Shown here: in pieces, positions 42,784 through 48,907 of the stretch
Position numbering within the stretch: the first letter of the stretch is position 1
Layout of the letters: the number at the start of each line of letters is the position of its first letter
DNA from: an uncultured Thermomicrobiales bacterium
Lineage (GTDB): Bacteria > Chloroflexota > Chloroflexia > Thermomicrobiales > UBA6265
DNA length: 48,907 nt
Assembly: GCA_902806335.1 (NCBI GenBank)
Contig: CADCWG010000317.1
Location: 1-48,907 of the forward strand
Direction of reading: 5' to 3'
The notes under the pieces: generated by a model
Told to the model about the DNA's origin: nothing
Databases searched by the model: none
Seen by the model: only the letters and a program-made list of their open reading frames with translations
Position numbers and translations under genes: made by a program

Positions 42784-43782
42784 CTACCGGGCGCCGATCG
42801 CCAGGACCAGCCCGTCGGCCCGCGTCGCCGGGCTGCTGGTGATGAAGAGCACGTCGCCGTCGTGCGGGGCGGTCACCTCGGCCAGGGTGTCGCCGAAGAG
42901 GTCGCCGACGCGGCCGATCGTCTGTCCTTCGCGGACCGCCTCGCCGACGGCCACGGCGGGGTACCACATCCCCTCGGCCGGCGAGGTGAGCCAGGTGAAG
43001 CGGTCGATCTCGATCGGGTTGGCCTCGGGCACGGCGCCGTCGAGCATCCCGAGGTGGCGCAGCGCGTTGTTCACCCCCTCGACCAGCAACCGCGTCTCGG
43101 GTTCGGTCAGGAGGCCGGAGCTGCCCGCTTCGGCGATGATCCCCGGGACGCCGGCGGCGGCGGCGGCCTGGCAGGTGGTGCCGCCGATGCCGCCCGGGGC
43201 GGGTCGGCTGGCGACGAGGTAGGGGAGGCCGAAGGCGCGGCCCAGCGCCGCCGCCGACTCGTTGACCGATGGTTCGCCGACCGGCGAGTAGATCGTGAAG
43301 GGCACCAGGGCCTCGACCAGGTCGCCCCCGTGGAGGTCGATCAGGGCGTCGCTCGGGACGACCACGGCGCGGAAGACGGCGTCGGCCAGGACGTCGGTGA
43401 AGGTGCCGTTCGGGTCGCCGGGAAAGCAGCGGTTCGGGTTCTTGCCGTCGATCGGGCAGACGAACGGGGTGCGCGGCAGGAAGGCGGGCGCGTCGACCAG
43501 CGGCAGGGAGACGACGACCCCGCGCAGGCGGGCCGGGTCGATGTCACGGCTGGCGCGGATGTTGGCCTCGATCGCCGGGTACTCGGCCGGGTGGACGCCG
43601 GAGATGAGGGCGAGGCGCGGCCCGTCGGCGGCGCCGCGGACGACGGTGTAGGGCCAGGACCACTCCGCCAGCGTCGGGTGGGAGAAGCGGAGGGTGCCGC
43701 GGCGACCGCTGCCCGGTGGCGGGAGTTCGATGCGGTCGAGCGCGTCCACGGTCTCCCAGCGTCGCGATGCCGTCCCGTCCAC
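42784..43782 (-). CDS. M14-type zinc hydrolase, succinylglutamate desuccinylase/aspartoacylase family
   Basis: A 332-residue protein with the AstE/AspA fold. Zinc ligands are His and Glu in SGVHPAEYPAIEA and His in DLHGGD, and the substrate-binding GKNPNRCFPGDPNGT block follows the first pair by about 40 residues, as in the family. The C-terminal beta domain (about 250-332, with GQTIGRVGDLFGDTLAEVTA and APHDGDVLFI) resembles the lipoyl-like end domain of this group. It would remove an acyl or amide group from a small amino compound in the cytoplasm; the true substrate is unknown. The GTG start has GGGGGGAC four bases upstream. It is divergent from the LuxR-type regulator. Confidence 0.88.
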   Translation of the reverse strand: MDGTASRRWETVDALDRIELPPPGSGRRGTLRFSHPTLAEWSWPYTVVRGAADGPRLALISGVHPAEYPAIEANIRASRDIDPARLRGVVVSLPLVDAPAFLPRTPFVCPIDGKNPNRCFPGDPNGTFTDVLADAVFRAVVVPSDALIDLHGGDLVEALVPFTIYSPVGEPSVNESAAALGRAFGLPYLVASRPAPGGIGGTTCQAAAAAGVPGIIAEAGSSGLLTEPETRLLVEGVNNALRHLGMLDGAVPEANPIEIDRFTWLTSPAEGMWYPAVAVGEAVREGQTIGRVGDLFGDTLAEVTAPHDGDVLFITSSPATRADGLVLAIGAR

Positions 43783-43978
43783 GTCGTCCCCCCGATCCGC
43801 TCCGCCACGCGCCCATCCGGCGCGGCAGGGTAGCCGAGGGCGAGCCGGTTGGCGACCGGGGTGGGTGGGCGGTGCCTGTCGGTGGCAGAACAGTCGGTGG
43901 GCCGCGCTGGGTCAGTGACGCCGGTGACGCGACCGCGGCGTGTGCGGTGTGCATCCCGCCCGCCGCGCTCCCGCCCCG

Positions 43979-44051
43979 TGTGACCACGGCGCGCCCCGGC
44001 CGGTCCGACCGCGGACCACGGCGCGGCTCCGGGGGTCACGCCGTGGTCACA
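43979..44051. promoter_or_regulatory. three copies of ACCACGGCG in the divergent promoter region
   Basis: TGTGACCACGGCG (43979-43991) and CGCCGTGGTCACA (44039-44051) are perfect 13-bp inverted repeats. A third copy, GACCACGGCGCG (44014-44025), repeats 43982-43993 in direct orientation. The group lies between the zinc hydrolase and the NB-ARC regulator genes and looks like a cooperative binding site. Confidence 0.45.
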
Positions 44052-44268
44052 TCGTCCCCGTGCAGGGGTGACCGAGGGCGGCCGTCGCGGGGGTAGCCGG
44101 GGGGGTGGCGACCACGTCCAGATCCCTACGGTCAGGGGCCGATGAGCTTCGCGATGGTCGGCGCGATGAACCCATGGGCGCGTGGGCTCGCGGTCGGCTA
44201 GCCGCTAACGTACACTGGCGTCGTCCGGAAGATCGCCGCACTCGCCGCTCCCGCTCAAGGACCTGAGC

Positions 44269-46665
44269 GTGGCCGACCCGACGCCCGCCGACCGGACTTG
44301 CCCCGAGCCGGCAGCCCTGGTCCCCCTCCATGACCGGGATCGGCGCGGCGTGCCCCTTCCGGCCCCGCTCACCTCCTTCATCGGCCGGGAGCGCGAGGTC
44401 ACGGCCGTTGCCGAGCTTATGTGCCGCCCCGAGGTCCGTCTGGTCACGCTGACCGGGCCGGGCGGAGTCGGCAAGACTCGCCTCGCCCTGCGGGTGGCGG
44501 AGGAGGTCGCGACTCGCTTCGCCGATGGCGTAGCGTTCGTGCCGTTGGCGGCGGTGCGCGACGCCGACCTCGTCGCTCCGACGGTGGCCGGCGCTTTGGG
44601 CCTGCCCGGGGCGGGCGAGCGGGGGCCGGCCGAGGCGGTAAGAATTCACCTCCGCGACCGTTCGCTCCTGCTCGTGCTCGACAACTTCGAGCACCTGCTC
44701 CCGGCGACGCCGCTGGCGGCCCAGTGGCTTTCGGCGTGCCCGCGGCTCACCATCCTCGCGACGAGCCGCGCCGTGTTGCGGCTGACCGGCGAGCACGGCG
44801 CCGCCGTCGCCCCGTTGGGTCTGCCCGACCCGGACCGGTTGCCACCGATCGACCGCCTGAACGAGGTTCCAGCCGTCCGCCTGTTTGTGGAGCGGGCGCA
44901 GGCGGCGCGAATCGACTTCGCGCCCACCGCCGACGACGTCCGGACAGTTGCCGCGATCTGTGTCCAGCTCGACGGACTGCCCCTCGCGATCGAACTGGCC
45001 GCCGCACGCGTCCAACACCTATCGCCGGGCGCGCTGCTGACCCGCCTCGCCCCGCCGCACCGGGGCCCCGGACGACTGCCCATGCTCACCGGTGGTCCCC
45101 GCGACCAGCCGGATCGGTTGCGGACGATGCGAAACGCCATCGCCTGGAGCGACAACCTGCTGGAACCGGGTGAGCAATCCCTCTTTCGCCGGCTGGCCGT
45201 CTTCGTCGGTGGGTTCACGCTCGAGACGGCGGGAGCGGTCTTTGGCGGCGATGGCGACATGTTCGACGGGGTGGCCGCGCTGGTAGATAACAGCCTGCTG
45301 CGTCAGGAGTCCGGCCCCGACGGCGAACCTCGCTACGCGATGCTTGAGACGGTCCGCGAGTACGCGCTGGACCGGCTGGACGCGAGCGGCGAGGGGGACC
45401 AGGCCCGCCGGATGCACGCGGCGTACTTCGTGGCGCTAGCCGAGCGGGCCGACCCCGCGATCTGGGGCGGGCGGGAGCACAAGCTGTGGCTGAACCGCCT
45501 GGAGACCGAGCTGGCCAACCTCCGGGCGGCGCTGAAGTGGCTTGAGGCGGCGGACGACGCCGCTGGGTTACTGCGGCTGGCGGCGGCGCTCGGGGGGCTC
45601 TGGCACTTCCGCAGCTACCGCGTCGAGGGCCGGGGCTGGATTAGCCGGGCACTGGCTCGGGACGACGGCACCGCTCCCGCCGCGCGAGCGACGGCATTGG
45701 TCAAGCTGGCGTTGCTCGATCGAGACCTGAACGGCGTGCCGTCGCCCGCACTGGTGGCGGAGGCTATCGAGCTGCGGCGGGAGTTGGGCTACGACCTGGC
45801 GGTCGGCCGCAATCTCATGCTGCTCGCGACTATGCTCGACGCTCGGACTGACGCCGCCCGGATCGAGCAGGCGGTCGCGGAGGCGACGGCGATCTTCAAG
45901 CGCCTGGGCGACCCTCTTGGGCTCGCCTTTGTCCGGGAACGCGAGGGCATGGCCGCGGTCGAACGAGGCGACGCCGACAGCGCCCGGGATCTGCTCACGG
46001 AAGCGCTCGGTTTGATCCGGTGCGCCGGCACCCCGTACGTCATCTCAAGCGGGTTGCTTGCGCTCGGCGAAGTCGAAGTGGATCGCGGGGACATTGCCGC
46101 GGCCGCCGGCCACTACGCCGAGTGCCTGCTGCTTTGGGAGGAGACCGGGAGCCGGGAGTGTATCGTCGCCGCCGTGGCCGGGACCGGGCAGTTGGCGGTG
46201 GTGGGGGAGCGACCGAACGCGGCGGCTCTGCTCCTCGGCTCCGCCGCTACCTTGGGGAACGAGCTCGGCTACGCGGCGCCGCCCAGGGAACGGACTCGGA
46301 GCGAGCGCGCCGCCTCAACTGCCTTTGCGGCCCTCGGCGAGCAGGCGTTTGCAGAGGTGTGGACGGCGGGCGCGGCGCTGTCCTTCGAAGGCGCCCGGGC
46401 CGAGGCCGCGGCCCTTCTGGCGGCACTGGCCGAACGCCCTGAGCCGACCAAAGCCGGCGCCCCGGCCTCACCCGACGGTCTGACTCCGCGGGAGGTGGAC
46501 GTCGTCCGGTTGCTTGCCGCGGGACGGTCTAACCGCGAGATCGCCGACGCCCTCTTCATAAGCCACAGCACCGCCGTCACGCACGTCCGCCACATCCTTG
46601 CCAAGCTGGGCCTCGAATCCCGCGCCGCCGTCGCCGCCTGGGCCGTTCGCCACGGCCTCGCCTGA
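44269..46665 (+). CDS. NB-ARC/TPR/LuxR-type transcriptional regulator
   Basis: A 798-residue STAND-type regulator. The N-terminal ATPase module starts after the linker LTSFIGREREV and carries Walker A GPGGVGKTR (about 61-69), Walker B LLLVLDNFEHLL and the sensor region ILATSRAVLRLTGE, followed by the GLPLAIELAAARV motif. The middle (about 350-700) is helical with TPR-like repeats, and the C-terminal 60 residues are a LuxR HTH: LTPREVDVVRLLAAGRSNRE, then IADALFISHSTAVTHVRHIL. ATP binding and a ligand sensed by the repeats would switch the protein to a DNA-binding oligomer. The GTG at 44269 has AAGGACC upstream. The secreted cupin gene 211 bases downstream is a likely target. Confidence 0.93.
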   Translation: MADPTPADRTCPEPAALVPLHDRDRRGVPLPAPLTSFIGREREVTAVAELMCRPEVRLVTLTGPGGVGKTRLALRVAEEVATRFADGVAFVPLAAVRDADLVAPTVAGALGLPGAGERGPAEAVRIHLRDRSLLLVLDNFEHLLPATPLAAQWLSACPRLTILATSRAVLRLTGEHGAAVAPLGLPDPDRLPPIDRLNEVPAVRLFVERAQAARIDFAPTADDVRTVAAICVQLDGLPLAIELAAARVQHLSPGALLTRLAPPHRGPGRLPMLTGGPRDQPDRLRTMRNAIAWSDNLLEPGEQSLFRRLAVFVGGFTLETAGAVFGGDGDMFDGVAALVDNSLLRQESGPDGEPRYAMLETVREYALDRLDASGEGDQARRMHAAYFVALAERADPAIWGGREHKLWLNRLETELANLRAALKWLEAADDAAGLLRLAAALGGLWHFRSYRVEGRGWISRALARDDGTAPAARATALVKLALLDRDLNGVPSPALVAEAIELRRELGYDLAVGRNLMLLATMLDARTDAARIEQAVAEATAIFKRLGDPLGLAFVREREGMAAVERGDADSARDLLTEALGLIRCAGTPYVISSGLLALGEVEVDRGDIAAAAGHYAECLLLWEETGSRECIVAAVAGTGQLAVVGERPNAAALLLGSAATLGNELGYAAPPRERTRSERAASTAFAALGEQAFAEVWTAGAALSFEGARAEAAALLAALAERPEPTKAGAPASPDGLTPREVDVVRLLAAGRSNREIADALFISHSTAVTHVRHILAKLGLESRAAVAAWAVRHGLA

Positions 46666-46876
46666 GTGGCGACGCGCCGGTCGCGTCGGGTAGAAGCGCT
46701 CCCCACCGCATCCTCATTAGTGGGGACGGCGAGCCGATCGCGTCCCCCCACGAATCCCCATCTCTGACGATGCCCATCGCCGCCCCGACGCGCACCATAG
46801 CGCCGTGCCCCTCGCGGCCGTCGTCCCCGCGTCCGGGCTACGTCGAGCGAATGGGCGAAGCGAGAAGGAGATCGTG

Positions 46877-47422
46877 ATGTTCGCGTTGCGACGGTTCAAG
46901 GCGCTAGCCGCCGTGGTGGGCTTCTTGGCGCTGCTCGGTACGGTCGGGGTCGGCGCCATCGCGCGGGGCGCCCAGCCGCCGCCCGACGCCACCGCCGGGT
47001 CCGTCGGCTTCCAGACCAGCATTCTCGGCGCGGCCGACCCGGCCGCCGCCCCCGGCCACCGGCTGGTCCTGGCCGAGGTCGTGCTGGAGCCCGGGGCCCA
47101 CGCAACGAGTCACACCCACCCGACGGCCATCGTCGTCTGCGTCCAGTCCGGCGCCCTTGGCTTCTCCCTCCAACACGGCACGGCCACGGTGACCCGGGCC
47201 CAGGGCGCGGGGACGCCCGCGGCGGGGGAGCCGCTGGCTGTCGGGTCGGACGTCGTCCTCCAGCCGCGCGACTGCGTGGCCTTCGACCACTTCGCGGAGT
47301 ACACCGCCCACACCGGCTGGAACGCCAGTGAGGAGCCGACCGTCCTCTGGGAAGCCCGTCTCCTCAAAGTCGACGAGCCCTTCACGACCTTCGTCGACTC
47401 CAAGGGCACACCGGTCGCCTAA
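46877..47422 (+). CDS. secreted cupin-domain protein
   Basis: The 181-residue product has a signal peptide (MFALRRFKALAAVVGFLALL then GTVGVGAIARGA) and a cupin barrel. Motif one is LEPGAHATSHTHPTAIVVCV, with two His as metal ligands. Motif two, with VVLQPRDCVAFDHFAEYTAH, keeps His residues but in a changed order. A 90-residue beta region surrounds them. The ATG has GAAGGAG six bases upstream; an earlier start at 46805 lacks a site. It lies directly downstream of the NB-ARC/LuxR gene, probably as its own unit. It may bind a metal or small ligand outside the cell. No catalytic function is evident. Confidence 0.82.
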   Translation: MFALRRFKALAAVVGFLALLGTVGVGAIARGAQPPPDATAGSVGFQTSILGAADPAAAPGHRLVLAEVVLEPGAHATSHTHPTAIVVCVQSGALGFSLQHGTATVTRAQGAGTPAAGEPLAVGSDVVLQPRDCVAFDHFAEYTAHTGWNASEEPTVLWEARLLKVDEPFTTFVDSKGTPVA

Positions 47423-47446
47423 TGCCGGCCCGCTTCGTTCACGCGA

Positions 47447-47474
47447 CGGGCCCGGGGAAACCGCCCCGGGCCCG
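47447..47474 (+). terminator. 11-bp hairpin after the cupin gene
   Basis: CGGGCCCGGGG (47447-47457) pairs perfectly with CCCCGGGCCCG (47464-47474) around AAACCG, 25 bases past the stop. Confidence 0.65.
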
Positions 47475-48653
47475 CCCGCCGGTCGCCAGGCCAGCACGCC
47501 CGGCGGTGGACACCGTCTCCGGCGCCGTAGCCGGCGTCTGAGCCGATAACGAGCGACGGGGCGCCCTCCCGACGGTCGGGGACGCCAGCCTCGCGCATCA
47601 CCCGCGTCGGCAAACTCGCCCGCCGCGGTGGGTGCAAGCCAAAGAACCACCGTAGCGACTGCTCGCACGGGTGTCCCCGGGGGCCCCTGGGCGACCCGGG
47701 GCAGGAGTACCGCTGTCCCGCACCGGCGGTGTGCCGGTGCCAAGGTACCGGCGAGCGGGCGCGTCTGCCGGCCGTCACGGCCCCCCGTGAGGCGCCCGTC
47801 GACGAGGAGTCGGTCTCGTACGACGCCGAGTTCCGGCGGGAGATGGGATGGCGACGATAGGTGGCCCTATGTTCCGCATGTGCGGCGCAGAGCGAACCCT
47901 CCCTTGCTTAATCCGCAACCTGGGCCTGGCGCGCCTCGTCAGCGGTGCTCCGGACGAAGCGGACCGGGGCATTCTAAGCACAACTTGCTGCGGTTCGGCG
48001 AGGACGGTCCACCTCTCCACTCCGGACATGAGTCGATTGACGGAGCCCCTGCTCGAGTGGAAACCTCCGAGGGCTGAGGCGCCGCGCTGGAAGCGTCCAT
48101 CGGTGGCCGCCCTGTCCTGCATGTTCGACGTAGCCGACGCTCGGAAAGCGGCGATAGGTTCGGAGCTGTTGGACATTTCCAGCCCCGGCATCAGTGTCGA
48201 ACCGCAACCCACCGATCGTGTCAGGTGGGCCCTGGCCCGCGCTCCCCCGCTCCCCGGCGATTGTCGCGAGCGGGGGAGCGGGGATGGACGGGGACGTGGC
48301 GGCGCGGGTCCCACGCATCGGGCCCGAGCTGGCTCGCGCGGGGGCGTGGGCCACGGACGACCCGGCGGGCGGGATCGCGCTCCGGGAGGCGCGCCTGCCC
48401 CTCGTCGGGCGGTCGAGCGGCCGACCGCCGCCCTAGTCGCCGAGGCGCTGGCGCAGCTGGAGGAGCGCGTCGCGGCGAACGAGTCCCGAGGCGCCGAGGA
48501 CCAGGGCAAGCCACCAGACCGACGGTTGCCGGCGCGTGACCCCGCCCGCTGGCCACCCCGGCGACTGCCGGGTGGGCCAGTGTTAAGGCCACCTCGCGGG
48601 CGCCGGAGCGCCGCCCCTTTGGCCGGGACCGATGCCGACTGGAGGCCGCGCAC
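47475..48653. other. gene-poor region with possible gene remains
   Basis: No complete gene is supported. Two fragments look protein-like: PVDEESVSYDAEFRREMGWR ending at a stop at 47860 (plus strand, no start seen), and a minus-strand tail ending at 48433 (SVWWLALVLGASGLVRRDAL then LQLRQRLGD) in an open frame of only about 50 codons without a start codon. The stretch 47870-48200 drops to about 57-73% GC per 60 bases, lower than most genes here, and has no clear third-position bias in any frame. Confidence 0.35.
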
Positions 48654-48907
48654 GTGGTCGCCGACGCCGACGCCGCCAGCCGCCCGGCCACCGCCGAGGC
48701 GCGCGCCGCCCTCGCCGCGCCCGGGATCGCCCCGACCCTGCGGGCGTGCCTCGACGCGGCGACGGCCCGCGGCTGGCAAGCCGCGCTCCAGGGCGGCAGC
48801 CCCCGCCCCGTGCAGCGGGAGGGCCGGGTCACCCGGGAGGAGGACGACCCCGCCGGCCACAAGCCCGAACTGCGCTGCGCAGTGGTCCGGCACTCCCGCC
48901 TCGGGCC
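48654..48907 (+). CDS. partial gene running off the right edge, unknown product
   Basis: From the GTG at 48654 the frame stays open to the window end (84 codons). Third codon positions are almost all G or C (GTC GCC GAC GCC and so on), as in the real genes here. The translation is soluble and Ala/Arg-rich (ADAASRPATAEARAALAAPG, then a Cys-containing helix LRACLDAATARGWQAALQGG and a charged part ending in HKPELRCAVVRHSRLG). No ribosome site is clear, and the start could be further upstream. I cannot assign a family. Confidence 0.4.
   Translation, partial: MVADADAASRPATAEARAALAAPGIAPTLRACLDAATARGWQAALQGGSPRPVQREGRVTREEDDPAGHKPELRCAVVRHSRLG

Noticed and set aside
47974-48354. 126-codon minus-strand open frame
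   Set aside because: No ribosome site, no third-position G/C bias in this frame and Arg/Ser-rich composition; not convincing as a gene.

Overview
The window is 48.9 kb of very GC-rich DNA with GC-heavy third codon positions and frequent GTG and TTG starts. It looks like chromosome from Chloroflexota, most likely class Thermomicrobia (Sphaerobacter/Thermomicrobium relatives). This is inferred from gene style: secreted proteins with Ser/Pro/Ala linkers, Tat-exported sugar-binding proteins, NB-ARC/LuxR regulators and small secreted cupins. I saw no rRNA, tRNA, CRISPR array, intact transposase or phage gene.

Layout. 1-10.5 kb: start of a membrane protein (cut by the edge), a secreted cupredoxin-like protein, a small helical protein, diaminopimelate epimerase (dapF), a conserved small protein, a decayed TPR gene, a beta-propeller protein fused to an alpha/beta-hydrolase that has lost its nucleophile, a methyltransferase, an MFS exporter and a second secreted protein. 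10.8-16.3 kb: a minus-strand pair (NitT/TauT-type ABC ATPase and cyclic amidohydrolase) divergent from two MFS transporters. 16.7-23.9 kb: a secreted bicupin/thrombospondin-type-3 calcium-binding protein, type II NADH dehydrogenase, a nuclease, a DedA protein and an L-lactate dehydrogenase family enzyme. 24.1-28.7 kb: a DUF3592 protein, a tiny secreted protein, and a self-regulated ABC-2 export operon led by a TetR regulator with two HTH domains and a probable leaderless promoter. 28.9-35.5 kb: a carbohydrate ABC import operon (binding protein, two permeases, ATPase) ending in a PHP-family metallohydrolase. 36.3-43.8 kb: ftsH, a small protein, an FAD oxidoreductase, rsgA and an M14-like zinc hydrolase. 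44.2-47.4 kb: an NB-ARC/TPR/LuxR regulator followed by a secreted cupin. The right end (47.5-48.6 kb) has no convincing complete gene and is somewhat lower in GC; a plus-strand gene runs off the edge.

The most interesting signal is between the genes. A 143-166 bp element with about 20-bp terminal inverted repeats (near ATACCGGATCCGGGTGATCG) and a conserved core (GGGGCTTGCCCCGGGCGG) occurs at nine places in both orientations. It is always intergenic, and seven of nine copies lie between convergent genes. It resembles a non-autonomous, MITE-like element that may double as a bidirectional terminator. Many other gene ends carry long perfect hairpins without T tracts.
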